From Pohlia nutans (taxonomy: Eukaryota > Streptophyta > Bryopsida > Bryales > Mniaceae): a stretch of 64,000 bases of DNA. Positions 11,490 through 23,301 of this stretch are shown here, one piece after another. The number at the start of each line of letters is the position of its first letter. The stretch's first letter is position 1. Below the pieces are notes generated by a model, which searched no databases, had not been told where the DNA came from, and saw only the letters and a list, made by a program, of their open reading frames with translations. The DNA lies in assembly GCA_022496805.1 (NCBI GenBank), contig CM040096.1, positions 11,347,501 through 11,411,500 of the forward strand. The letters run 5' to 3'. The position numbers and the translations under genes were made by a program.

Positions 11490-14289
11490 CTACTGTAAAG
11501 ATGAAACTGGGGCAGCTTGAGAATGTTGTTCCTGAATAGCTTGTGACAACTGGTTTCTTAAAATCGCATTTTCTCTCCTCATTAATGCAACACTTTTCTG
11601 CATAGCAAACCTCGTACCTTGTGGAGCTTCATCAACTTTTGGAAGAGGTGCTGACATGTCTTCTGCATCAAAATTGAATTGTGACCAAAATCTCATCTTC
11701 TCTTCTACCAAAGTAGCATTCGAAGATGAAGTGACGACAGGAGTGCTCGCAACTTGTGAGACGATAGGAGTGTTTTCAACTGTTGGTACTGTTGTTACTA
11801 CAGGTTCAACAATTGGAAGTATTGTTACTGCAGGCTCAGAGGTAACAGTTGCTAACACAATGTCACTTTGAGTTGGTCGAAAGTAAGGTCTAGAAGCAGA
11901 AGCACCACCACCAGGAATGGACGTCGATGGTTGACAAGAAGATCCTGGATCCTGCAAGATCACATCTTGAGTACCAGCTTCTTGTAGTTTAGGAACTTGA
12001 CTTCGTATAATCTGCAGATCGATTTCTTCACGATTACCATGGTTATTAGTGATCTGGTTGAAGGCAATAGAAGGCCTTGGGTTGTTGGCATCATGCCACT
12101 CAGACACTTCAATCTCGTACTGGCGCTCAAAACTTCGAGGCTCATTACCACTTCGAGGTCTTGCAACTTCTTGAGCTGCTCGAGCCTGAAGGCATCCAAT
12201 CCGATTGTATCGCTGTATGCTTCCATGATTATGGTGACCAGTGTTTGCAGCAATTGCTTCTAAAGGAGCACCACCGATGCACATTCTGGTAATCGAAGTA
12301 ACTCTGCCAGACTTGTTGGTGAAGTCGCCTTCAACGCCGGCAGCGGCAGCCATATCACGCACAAAATGCCTCAACGTCGACTCTCCCAAGTTTACTTTCG
12401 CTTTAAACCATATGACGTTTTTTGGATGATGAATTGGCAAAAGAAACAGGTGCGATGTTCCAGAATTCGGTGGCATGTGCGCTAGGAGCACTTTGAAGGT
12501 GTGTACAACATCTTCATCTCTAGAATAGACAGGGTCCCGAAAATGCTCTTGTTGATACTTCTTCAGAGAAGGTTTATAATTTTTAGAGATTGTTTCATCA
12601 TACCTGCAGAACACAATATAGGAAATAAATCAGTAACACAAGTACCGCTAAATCACATGTACCACTCACTCCGTAGCGATCACTCATAGACACTCAGAAC
12701 AAATGTTTAGAGTTCAGTTACCAAATGCCAAATAATGCCATATTTGTTATATTGAGACTTTTCACAGTCTCATTTTTATATTCAACATGAAGATGAACCA
12801 TTTTAATTCTCTACACTAGTATTTTTTATAAATAGGTAAGAACATCAACTTTTAGAATTTCATTCTATTTGAGCATTATATTTCTTGACCTTTCAATTAC
12901 TAATTTTTAAATGAATTTTGAATAACTAGCATTCTTGTCTCAAAAGCTTTGAACGAATATGGCCTTAAATGTTTAGTACCTCAATGTCTCACGCCCCTGT
13001 TCATCAACGCCCAAAGTAAAATCCATCAATCGTAAGTTGTAAAGCTCATTATTCCCTCTGATGAAAAACTGAGAAGTGCAAAAATATGCAAACCGCTTCT
13101 GAACACCGGAAGGAAAATTCGGCTGATGGTTGGGATGAGCAAGGAGTTTCCTCTCATCCTCATCAGTGAAATAGTCCACTTTCCTACGATTTTTGTTAGC
13201 CCCTGCCATGATTGATTTCTTCATGGCAAGAATAACAATTTTGTTAACCTTCCCAAAAAATGCATGCTCATGCATAATGAATTGTTCTTCATTAACACCG
13301 TTTGCATCAATACGATCCTTCTGGACCTGACAAAAAATCCGATTAAAACATTTATAGATCTGCATGACGGATTGACTGGGATAGTGTTTGCCGTTCTTTT
13401 TCCTCAAAACAAAGAAAAATTTGCACAGTAACTCAGCAAGTTCCTTCAACGGAATATCCTCCAAAGGGACAGAACAGTCTCTGCCAGTTGAAACTCTCCA
13501 GGCATTAAACCTATTTCTAACCCAGCTATTCCTCTTTGTAGTCCCGTTTTTCTCAATAATACTCATCACCTGATTGAAATCAACTTCATCAAAAGATGCA
13601 AAGCCAGAATCGTCCAAATTAACATCTAGCTGATCCTCACAATCGTTGCTATCTCCACTCATAATCAAAGAGGAAGACGGAGCGCTCAGAGGAAGTGAGC
13701 TATTCTCACAAACTGCATTCGATGAAGTTGGTTCCTCTATCATCGCAAAAGCTGGTTCGCTCTCAGGAAAGTTAGAAATTCCCTCTTGACCTGTAACATC
13801 TGAAATGACTACATCTTTCACACGACTCTGATTGTCAATTAACTGCGATTCTACCTCGAATTCACTCGCAGGATACTCAACAATACTAATCGGCACAGGT
13901 TCTTTAAACCTGAAGGAGTCTAAATTAAGACACCCTGTGTCGCAAAGATTTGTTGGAACATCGACAAGGGAGGGAGCTAAACTGGTGCGAATCTCAGAAA
14001 AGGAATTACACCGCTTTCCACCGACAACAACACCAATCGGGCTCGCAGGAACACGTTTCACTGTTCTCGCCCTCTTGACAACCTTTGGCGTCGACATCAC
14101 TAATCCAACGTCCTGAGAAGTCGAAATTTGATCATCAAAGTCGAGACCAAGATCAAAGGAAGGAACACAGGCTGGCGCACTTGAATCTAAAGACGATTCC
14201 GAAACTTCATGAAACTTTCTAATGTGACCACGAGAATTAGAACGCAAGCCTTTACACGATAACATAATTCCCTCCACAGTCCTTCCCAT
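11490..14289 (-). CDS. Crypton/KIAA1958-like tyrosine recombinase
   Basis: Two exons, 14289-12980 and 12603-11490, joined by a 376-base GT-AG intron (donor GAG/GTACTA, acceptor CTGCAG, phase 2), give 807 residues. Residues 1 to about 250 are low-complexity and acidic, with one possible half zinc finger (GHIRKFH). About 250-340 is an N-terminal SAM-like recombinase part (FNAWRVSTGRDCSVPLEDIP). The catalytic domain runs about 375-575: first Arg in FFIRGNNELYNL (R411), a Lys near TISKNYKP (K444), the HxxR box as NKSGR (K534, R537), His in TGHH (H560) and Tyr in IQRY (Y569). The layout matches the tyrosine recombinases of Crypton transposons and their domesticated KIAA1958/ZMYM relatives. The His of HxxR is Lys here, which may impair strand exchange. 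A C-terminal coiled coil ends at TAG. It could be a live element, a dead one or a host gene. No long terminal or flanking repeats are evident. Confidence 0.75.
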
Positions 14290-17200
14290 TTCATATGAAT
14301 TGCACAATTGAACAAAGAAAAACAAACGATTGAACAATTGAAACTCAAAGGAATGCGCAGAAGAGTCTCACAAAGGCTCCAACACCCGCGCCAACAATTT
14401 GAATACAAGCGCCAACAATTTGAAACAACAGCTCGCAATGGCGCAAAATGAAATTGAATCGCGAATTTTGAATTTCAAATAGGGTAATGACCGGATCAGC
14501 CGGTAGGCTGCCACACCTCGACTACTTCTGTCACCGATTATGTCCGGTAACCGTTTCGAAAACGCCGGTCATCGACGGAGACCCGTCGCTGTCAAGAGAA
14601 TCTCGGCCTCACGGCCTCAATCCTCTCGACAACGCCGGTTCTCCATCGATAACCAGCGTCCTCGAAATGATTACCTAGTTCAAAATGTTAATATGCTGGT
14701 GTTATAAAGTGTAATTTAGAAGAACTAGGTCGGCCTGTGCCAATGCCTGGTATTACAAATTCAATGGCGAAACCGCATGTGTGTACAGTACCCACCAACA
14801 AGTTTACGTTCATTCAACTTTTCAGAGAATTGCCAATACAAATTACAAAAATTATAAGCTTTGAGCCTAATTTGGACAAGTTGTAGTGCACAAGATGAAT
14901 CACACATACAATTGAGTTTTGATAATAAATGGTAATTTTAAAATCTATTTTTATTTGAAAATCAAACCTTCATTTTTTACCCTTGATTCAAACAACTATG
15001 TATACAAATTTTATTACTTATGGTTTATAAAACTTTCAATGGAAAGAATGCAAATCTTTCGTAGAATCATGTTAAAAAAAAACTTCATGAGTTTTGGGGT
15101 CATATTTACTAGAATATGAATGTTTGGAGTTTTTAGTTCAAAAATGTTCAATTTGAATATAAATATTGTATTTTTTTAATATCTGATCCAAAAATTATCC
15201 AAAAAAGTAAATTTTCACACTTCAAATGGTTTAATAAATATTAATATTAATATTAATATTTTTTTATAAATTTAATTATTTGATTCAATTCTTTGAAAAA
15301 CTGAATGAACGTAAACTTATCGCTGGGTATTGTACATCACTCTGTGTTATATAATAGACTAGGATGGTAAGTGGATCATAATCATACAGTTTGATTTAGC
15401 ATTGCACTCACCAATATTTTACTATTAAAATGTGAATGCACAAAAATTCACATGTTCACCTTGCTCCCTGCGCTCCCCATACTCCCCGTGTTCCCGACCA
15501 CAAGAGCACAAAACCAATTGACAGAGCATTAGGTTCAAAATATGAAATGCACTACAGACTCCCCCACCCACTCAGCTGCAACAGTGAAAGGCCGTGATCC
15601 TCACGGAGAGAAGTGTAAACGTGAAAAATCGTAACTAGATTCTCAAAATGGTCACAAATGGCTAAATATTTGACATCACTCACGTCAAGCTAGAACTCAA
15701 CCAACTGACACAATTCATTTGGGTTCAAACTCTGAAATGCACTACGTACAGACTCCACATCCACTGAACTGCAACATAATTTAATACAGCTTGAAACCCA
15801 GGCCGTGATCCTCAGGGAGCGTGAGTGAAAATTGTCACTACATTCTCAAAGTGAATACATGCAGTCACGAATGGCCAAGAGTTTCACACATATCGCTAGC
15901 AAGGAAAGAAAAATGAAACACACCAAAATTGGAATCAAAACGCACCGGTCGACCTCAGAGATGCATCATTCCAAACACTATTGAATACTTCATGCTGTCC
16001 ATAGACTTAACGGTTACTCCACGATGTCCATAGACTTCTCTGCATACATGTGCTGACATCATGCAACATTCAATGTTGAATGGAGACTGCTCTGCATACA
16101 TTTGCATACATCATGGAGTATTTTGTGTTAAAACCACTGAATTATACTGCATAATGTCCATGGACTTACCGTTTTGAACAACATTGACGTCCCCTGGTGC
16201 GTTGATTCCCTTAATAATATATCGACTAGTCTAGGGTAAACATGGCATTCATGTTGACAACAAAAGTAATTATGGTGTAGTGCACAGAACCTGGAAGTTC
16301 TAATTTTAAAATTGTTTCCGAATCTTCAGGCTTGTCAGGAAAGAATTTTCAGCTTGAACCAGAAGTACTCGAAACGTACAGACTCTGTGCAACTTAGTGA
16401 AGGCAAGGAATCGGGATTCAGGCTGTGTACTGAACTGTACAATCATAGTTGTCCTCAGTTTTGCTGGTAACAAAGACAGAGAAAGAAGACCTGAGTGAGT
16501 CGTCCAAATACTCAAATCGGTGTAAGTTACATTTTTTCATTGCCCTCAAGTTTGCATATATGGGATTGTACTCTGTGGTTATGTGTTGCATTTCATCAAT
16601 ACACTTCCTCTTGTTGTCACTTGCTGAATGACATTATTTTCCTGAAGTAGAGGTCTACAACAACCGCAATTAATGCCTTCCTTCGTCCGCGGAGAGATGG
16701 ATCTTTCAAGGTCTGATGCTCAAACATGACTCCCGCGCGTGGTCACAGTCTCTACGTATTTACAAGGCTCTTGAATGACTTGTTCTACCTTCAGCAGCAA
16801 ACAGGAAAAGTACACCATCAGATAAAGACAGACGGTCTTTCAATTGCTTACAACTCTTCACCGTGGAAAGCAATTGCAAGACCCTTTAACAACTGCTCAC
16901 AGGCAATCAACATTCACAAAAGAACATTTACCATATCAAACTGAAATCCCTTGCACCCCAGTGACATCAAGGCACAAAAGCCTCCAAGCAATTATCCGAC
17001 ATCACATTTGGGATCCACTGTGAGCTATATGGAGATAGGCTCTTCAACTGGTGGAATAATGCTCTCTAAAAGTTAACGCACGCATGCTCCTTCAAGCTAG
17101 CGTCCATAGTTCCTCCAAAAGATCTGCAACCTAGGAAGTTATGGAGCTAGATGTTCAAAATAGTCACGCAGCCACAAATACCAAAATCAAGTAAGTCGAG

Positions 17201-17299
17201 ATCCTGAAATTAATTGTCTTCGATGATTACAGTGCTCGAAACCAAGTCAGAAGGCCAACATATATACTGGCATGGAACGGCTATTTTCGCAATGAATCC
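14290..17299. repeat. Intergenic, AT-rich, with a ~190-bp duplication
   Basis: A GC-rich patch at about 14480-14670 lies just upstream of the recombinase ORF and is a candidate promoter or leader. The remainder is AT-rich. Two degenerate copies of a block (AATGCACTAC...CAGACTCC...GGCCGTGATCCTCA) lie at about 15515-15675 and 15700-15890. Short repeated phrases (TCCATAGACTT, TCTGCATACAT) follow to about 16170. No coding exon is convincing; 16300-17299 may include the 3' UTR of the F-box gene. Confidence 0.5.
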
Positions 17300-18622
17300 T
17301 TACTTCCCCCACAGCTGTGCATAGGGCAAAGCCACAATCTCCCACCTCTTGTTCGATATATTGAAGAGAACAACCCTAAGTCCAAGCTTCTGCCACCTGT
17401 CCCCCTTTGCACCATTACAATCCGTACGAACGTGCATCAGAAGATACTCCTTACAGTGGGCTGTAACGATGGGCAGCACAGCCCCAGGCTTGAGGAGATA
17501 TGAGAACAAGTTGGATGGAATGCGCTCGAACTCGCTCCATTTCTGCGTGTCTCGATCACTGAGCTTCCATACTGACAGCGTGCCGTGCTCGTTCTTCGTC
17601 ACAGCATACAGCTCGCTCTGCCAATGCCCTAGACCACGAAATTCCTCGTCCGAGGCATGTCGCGGCGGTGCGTTCAGAGCGCTCCATTTGTCGTCCACCA
17701 AGGAGTATACATGTATCTCATCTGAGTCTGACCAAACGTACATGTGTCCATCGCATTGCACGCAGCTCTTTGGGCTGGAGCTCCTCGAAGGTGCTTTAAA
17801 ACGGACCATGCGAGAAGGTTTGGGTTCCCATGTGTTTGTTCGAGAGTCTAGGATTTGGGTGTCCGCATTGCTGTTCCCCACGATGAGTTTATAAGTGTGA
17901 GGCCTCATGGATGTGTCTACCATCATGCCAAGGATACCACCTTCAAGTCGTGGCAATTCCGGTATTCTCCTCCCCTCTATGGCATCTTCAAAAGCCCGGC
18001 GACTCTTGTCTGTTTGTACATCGAAGAGCAAATTTTGGGGCACTCCCACACAAAAGTCAAATTCTTCCGTAGGGTTCAATATGGTCCATAACGACTTATA
18101 CCAGCATCCAGCCGTGGCCTCGAAGAAAATCCCCTCAACAACAAAATGCTCGTCAAGATCTCCGACTTGGCGAAATCCTCCAACGTGACGCCTCCAAATC
18201 CAGCTACCAGATGAAACATTGTATGCTAGTGTTCCCGTGGGAGAGTACTGATTCTTGAATGATGAAAACAACATAAAGTAGGGTGAAGGGACAAGATCAT
18301 TGATGCACCGCCGTTCACACTCTACATTGTTCCACTCTTTGCACACCACACGAAGCTTGTAGAAATCTCGAATCCGCAACGCCTGGTAGATCCTCACAAG
18401 GACTTCAGACGGCAAATTGCCCCAGAGCTTCGGATCCATGTTTGGACTCAACAAACGCTCAATTCTGTGCGAGGCCTTCAAGGACTCAACCCTCTTGGAA
18501 GCCCTCCTCTCCGTCTGTTGCACGAGAACTCGCAGAGCATTTTTAGTTAGAGATAACTGACATTCCAAGGATTTATATAACATTAGCGTCAAATCACCCT
18601 CAAACCAACACAAAGATGACAT
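17300..18622 (-). CDS. F-box protein with kelch-like C-terminus
   Basis: This single-exon ORF of 440 codons encodes a likely substrate receptor of an SCF ubiquitin ligase. The F-box is at residues 62-100 (MDPKLWGNLPSEVLVRIYQA, then VCKEWNNV), the part that would contact SKP1. The C-terminal about 280 residues contain kelch-like blades (VGNSNADTQILDSRTNTWEP, CDGHMYVWSDSDEIHVYSLV, GLGHWQSELYAVTKNEHGTL) that would bind a target. The first ATG (18622) gives a 61-residue leader before the F-box. The ATG at 18439 starts exactly at MDPKLWGNLP, a common start in this family, and could be the true one. The ORF has no frame breaks. The target is unknown. Confidence 0.85.
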   Translation of the reverse strand: MSSLCWFEGDLTLMLYKSLECQLSLTKNALRVLVQQTERRASKRVESLKASHRIERLLSPNMDPKLWGNLPSEVLVRIYQALRIRDFYKLRVVCKEWNNVECERRCINDLVPSPYFMLFSSFKNQYSPTGTLAYNVSSGSWIWRRHVGGFRQVGDLDEHFVVEGIFFEATAGCWYKSLWTILNPTEEFDFCVGVPQNLLFDVQTDKSRRAFEDAIEGRRIPELPRLEGGILGMMVDTSMRPHTYKLIVGNSNADTQILDSRTNTWEPKPSRMVRFKAPSRSSSPKSCVQCDGHMYVWSDSDEIHVYSLVDDKWSALNAPPRHASDEEFRGLGHWQSELYAVTKNEHGTLSVWKLSDRDTQKWSEFERIPSNLFSYLLKPGAVLPIVTAHCKEYLLMHVRTDCNGAKGDRWQKLGLRVVLFNISNKRWEIVALPYAQLWGK

Positions 18623-18706
18623 ACACTGTTAAGCTGCCCTTTGACCTTTCAATCTGTTTTCTATACATTTAAATGCTTGCATGGACTAATCCCTTGGATT
18701 ACATAC

Positions 18707-18870
18707 CTTGAATGTGTTCTTTTGCTTGAAGTTTAGAAAGTCTATTTACTTTGTTGATATAAATTGTCGCCCCTCGGACAATGCTCTCGATCTCTTCACT
18801 TGAAAAACCTTGAACAGCCGTTCCTAGTTTCTGTAGTTTTAAAAATCCCTCAAGAGCTATATGCAGAGTT
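18707..18870 (-). other. Possible coding exon, unrecognised
   Basis: An open stretch on the minus strand reads ALEGFLKLQKLGTAVQGF then SSEEIESIVRGATIYINK and ends at a good donor (CAAG/GTATGT, 18707). It has the look of a protein-coding internal exon. The acceptor is weak (ATATAG near 18863), no ATG opens it, and its phase (1) does not fit a simple join to the F-box exon. It may be a 5' exon of a longer F-box transcript or a remnant of a lost gene. Confidence 0.3.
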
Positions 18871-19301
18871 CACCATTTCTCCATAACTAATAATCTCCAG
18901 CTTCCAGCGGTCTCACGATCTTCTCTATTGCCTTGAGCTCAACAAAGTAGATTAAGTACCTATTTCAGGGCACATTCAGTTCATTCAGCTTCCATGAAAC
19001 TTTCTATACATGAAGGCATAATTATACATGCGGCATTTAAAAATGTTGATCCTTTGCATAACCAAGTCTAAAATGCCAACAAAATCTCTAAAATAATAAT
19101 AATAATAATATGAACAATAGTTAGAAATAATAATAGAGCTCAACAATCGGTCATCTAGTTTTCATCGATCTATACAAACCTTTGAGTTTAATTGGGCTAA
19201 TAATCTTACAAGTGCCAAAATGTAAGAAATATGTCTTGTACATTCTATACATCCAAAATCCAACTTTAACTACATGTAACACAATTTCAGTACCCATTGC
19301 T

Positions 19302-21370
19302 GAGTGTTTATGGTATGAACAAACTACTATTTATAATATGATGCAAGGTGGTGAAAGCACACATGCAAGCTCCCCACAAGAGTTTTGCCGCCATAGCCGT
19401 CAAGTTGTAGTGTCAGAAAGTCACTCTTTCCGAAAACATATTAAGTAAACATTCTAATGAGTGTTTATGGTGTTCTTTTAAGATGTTTGAATTTTTCATT
19501 ACAAAATCTTTCTTCTTAGACTCTTAGAGGTTGAATATTCCCTATTTACAACTTGTCACATTCAAACATTGAATTGGATTAAAACAATTCACAATCCTAA
19601 ATGTTGTGTTGAGACTACCAAGCTAAACCTAAAGTATGAACGCGGGAATTTTGCGGATCACCCAAAACCTCCAACCGTCATCCCAAGTGATCCTTCAATT
19701 GCAAGTTTGCTATCTTGCAAACCCTTCCTCACACTTTGCAAACACAAAACAACAAACCCCTTGCAATCGTTTAATTGAAAATTGTAGAACCCAATGAAAT
19801 AGCATTGGAAGCCACGCCTCCACCAACAATGCGGAAGCTACAAACCCTAAATGTCCTTGTTGGGACTGCCAAGCTAAATTTAAAGTATAAACACAAGAAT
19901 TTTGCGGGTCACGAGTCAATCCATTCTCGTTCATTACGATTTCATCCCATGTACCCACGAAATGCAGATAAGAATTGGTTCATTTGAAGGCGCAATTTGT
20001 GATTAAAATGATTCTATTATAAACAACGGAAATGTGTTTATGGTATGCACAAATTTCTATCTATAATATGACGCAAGGTGGTGAAAGCACACATGCAGGC
20101 TTCCCACAAGAGTTTTGCCACCATAGCCGTCAAGTTGTAATGTTAGTAAGTCACTGTCCCCCCAACAACATACTCAATAAACATTCTAATGAGTGTTTAT
20201 GGTGTTCTTTTGAGATACTTGAATTTTTCATTACAAAATATCTCTCTTTCTAGAGATTGGATATTCCATATTTACATCTTGTCACATTCAAACATTGAAT
20301 TAGAATAAAACAATTCACGTTAATGAAGAATTATTTGTGATAACATACATGGCTCCCAGTCCCCTTTTGAAAACATTGTATTAACATTCAAACACGCCTC
20401 CACAATTTCAACATCATATATAAGAATGGGGTTCTCTCGAATCCCACTTAACGCTAAACAACCCAAGGACAACCGCTTCACTGCCTCAACATCTGTGACT
20501 AACTATCACGAAAGGTTGCAAAAATCTCTCAATAAACAAAACAAAACAAAATAATCTAGAAATGGTCTCTTCTAACTACCACAAGTATGTCATAGCAATG
20601 TAAACAAGTGAGTGTTGTGGGAACTTAAGTAAGTAATGTAATGAAAACACACGCAACTCGAAGAAGAACTAAGTTGAGCCTAAAGCCATAAAAGCTCACC
20701 ACTCGTGAAGAACGATTTCTCCAATGCGGGGAGCGACCCACAAAACCTCCAACCGTTGTCCCAAGTGAACCTTCAAATCCAAGTTTACTATCTCGCAAAC
20801 CCTTCCTCACACTTTTGCAAACACAAAACAACAAACCCCTTGTAATCATTCAATTGAGAATTGGAGAAGCCAATGAAATAGCGGCGGAAGCAACGCCTCC
20901 ACCAACAACACGGGAGTCACAAACTCTAAATGTTCTGTTGAGACTACCTAGGTAAACCTAAATGTTAAGACGGAAAGCAAGACAGAGCAAGAAAAACAAA
21001 GGACGCCTGAAGAGAATGGTGAAAAGAGAGAGAGAGAAGCTCCCTAATCCCCCTTAAGTACTCCCGGATGGAGATCATCTATTAGGTGGTTGAACACTTA
21101 GACTTAACTGCAGTAGGAGTAGTAGTTAACTGGTTGTGATACTAAGTAGAACTGGCTGTCAAACTAGAAGTAAAGCAAGAGTGATTCGGGAGTTGGATGG
21201 ATGGGATTCATCCTATCTCAACACTAAAGTACACACGCGGGAATTTTGCGGGTCACGAGTCGATCCATTCTCGTTCATTACGATTTCATCCCATGTACCC
21301 ACAATATTTAGATAAGAATTGATTCATTTGAAAGCACAATTTATGATTATAATGATCCTATTATAATATA
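19302..21370. repeat. Large duplicated block, two copies
   Basis: Block 1 (19302-19590, starting TGAGTGTTTATGGTATG) is repeated at about 20032-20316. Block 2 (about 19650-20025, CCAACCGTC to GATTCTATTATAA) is repeated at about 20738-20960 plus 21228-21365. The second copy of block 2 is split by a solo LTR. Order and orientation are the same, so this is a tandem duplication of about 0.7 kb that later took insertions. Sequences carry many stops, and no family was recognised. Confidence 0.75.
20963..21223. mobile_element. Solo LTR with 5-bp target duplication
   Basis: A 261-base insertion begins TGTTAAGA and ends TCTCAACA (TG...CA) and is flanked by the direct repeat CTAAA (20958-20962 and 21224-21228). 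The uninterrupted relative at about 19870-19890 lacks it. TG/CA ends and a 5-base duplication are the signature of an LTR retrotransposon reduced to one LTR by recombination. It does not resemble the copia LTR at 32.5 kb. Confidence 0.8.
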
Positions 21371-21456
21371 ACAAAAACCCCTCTGCTTTTTAAAGTCCTA
21401 TTTTATTTCTATTAAAGAAAGAAATGAGGGGGTTTTCTTTTCATGCTATATTATAG
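21358..21456. mobile_element. Tiny TIR element (~100 bp)
   Basis: Imperfect inverted ends (CTATTATAATATA...AACCCCTC and GAGGGGGTT...CTATATTATAG) enclose a short AT-rich core. The related block at about 20010-20025 lacks this stretch. Probably a MITE fragment. Confidence 0.45.
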
Positions 21457-22081
21457 AAAACCATCATTTTGACAAATGGTGTATCGGCAGGCTATGGTAG
21501 TTTCATTAATTCCATAATTCTTTTTTCAATTGAACAATCCTAAACGCTGCTATGGTTGATCTCTCGTGGTTTTCTATTGGACTGCATGTCACCCTCAAAA
21601 TAATTTTATGAAAAAGTCATGCCAATGCAATCTTTGTAAGAAAAATGACATGGCAAGGTCATATGAATCTAATCTTTGTAACAATAATGACATGGCAAAG
21701 TCATGTTAACCCAAACTTAGTAATTTGCTCAATTTTGTGGTAAAATAGACAAAGCAAAGTAGTGACAATCAAATCTTTGTTACAATAATAACTTGATAAA
21801 GACATGCTACAAAAGTGCCATTTAATCATGACTGTTGAGATTAATACAAGTGTTAACAAGTATTATAGGACCCCACAATTCACAAATAAAGCTCTAATCT
21901 AAGAGACAACAAAAGAATGCAATCTCCTATTCTTGCAATGTGCTAAGGCTTTTAAGCTTAATGTATTTTTAGAAAACACTTAAAGAAAAGAAAAATATCA
22001 AAAGATATATAAACAATGGAAAAGTCCTTTGATTTTGTAAAATGCATAAGTCGATTTGCTCTTTACAATACATAAGTCCAT

Positions 22082-22291
22082 TTGCTCTTTACAATACCTA
22101 AGTTCTTTGGCTCTCTAATCATAGCTATTTATTCTTATTTATTTTCAATGTTGATTGAATCCCTTTCAACCACCACACAGGTTGAAAGGTCATTTCTATT
22201 CAATGAGAGAATGATTTCAACAATCACCACCATCATGTTCAATCTAGATGCTTTGGTCTATTTCAATTCCTTTCAAATAAGGCACATTTAG
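22082..22291 (+). pseudogene. Possible hAT transposase C-terminal remnant
   Basis: A 69-codon open stretch contains STTTQVERSFLFNERMIST, which faintly resembles the dimerisation segment of hAT transposases (TATxERAFS). The stretch is short, AT-rich and isolated, so this is a guess. Confidence 0.2.
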
Positions 22292-22316
22292 TAATTTTGA
22301 ATGTTCATTTCAACAA

Positions 22317-22634
22317 TACCGTACGTGAAAGGCAAGGTCGGCACTTTCATGTCGAATAGTTAATAAAAGTTGAAACAGTGGAGGTCGGCACTTTCAAAAG
22401 TAATTATTAAGAAATCGGCTATTAATAGCTAACATTAATTTTTTTCCGGCTGCTAAACGTTTTATTTTATTTTTTGTGTTGAGTGTTATGTTTTCATCCA
22501 ATTTCGTTGAGTGTTGTGTTTTGAGTTTGTTTTATTTTCTTTTGGCTTTTTGTTGACTTTATTTTTGTTGATTTCGACAAAATACTTAATAAATTTATTT
22601 ATTTTTTCGGCACCCTGCCTTCCACGTACGATAT
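22317..22634. mobile_element. TIR element, CGTACGTG-AAGGCA termini
   Basis: The ends ACCGTACGTGAAAGGCAAGG and the complement of CCTGCCTTCCACGTACGAT pair over about 24 bases with few mismatches. The body is about 318 bases, AT-rich and non-coding, with an internal repeat of AGGTCGGCACTTTCA. The superfamily was not assigned. Confidence 0.6.
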
Positions 22635-22683
22635 GTTAGTTCAAAAATGATTTCAACAAAAGTCAATGTTTTTAAGGTGTAAT

Positions 22684-23301
22684 TGGGTGAAAGCATGGTA
22701 AACTGAACCACTTGTGATCCCTGTGAAGAAGCAACAATGCAAGGTCCAAAAATCCATTAATTTTTTATTTTTTGTGCACATGTTTTTGTGGATAAAACAA
22801 AAGATACAATGTTTAACAAAATCTAATAAAAAAAAAAATTTAAATCATGTTCAATAAGTATTTATGTGCATTATAGTAAGGTTAAAGAGGGTTATATTGG
22901 AAAAGTATGTAGTTCTGACCAAATTGAAAAGTAGATATAAAACATGTTGAAATTGCATTAAATGTTTATTTTTTCAAGAATTTTTTTCTTTGTAGACCTC
23001 AATGCACAATGAACCTATAGAATATATAATTTACATTCATATTGAGCATGATTCAATTCATTAGATTTGCTCCCGAAATTTGTTTTAGACATCTATTTTC
23101 AAGCTTTACTTTTAGTAACCTTTTTTAATATTTTAATTTGAAACTTTGGATTGAAGTACCTAATAGAACTATAGAGGGCTCTACTAAATTAGATCTTAAA
23201 TATATGAATTATTAGTCATAATTTATGTCCTTTGACCAAGAAAATTGTAATTTCAGCACTAAAGATGACTTTAATGGTTCAATTTACCGTGCTTTCACCC
23301 A
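22684..23301. mobile_element. TIR element, TGGGTGAAAGCAYGG termini
   Basis: The ends TGGGTGAAAGCATGGTAAAC and the complement of TTTACCGTGCTTTCACCCA pair over about 28 bases with two mismatches. The 618-base body is AT-rich without an ORF. It lies about 50 bases from the TIR element at 22317-22634. Superfamily unknown. Confidence 0.65.

Noticed and set aside
10500..14660. ATCGATAACCAG at both sides of the recombinase gene as element termini
   Set aside because: Only about 12 bases match, orientation is direct and flanks differ. Too weak to call boundaries.
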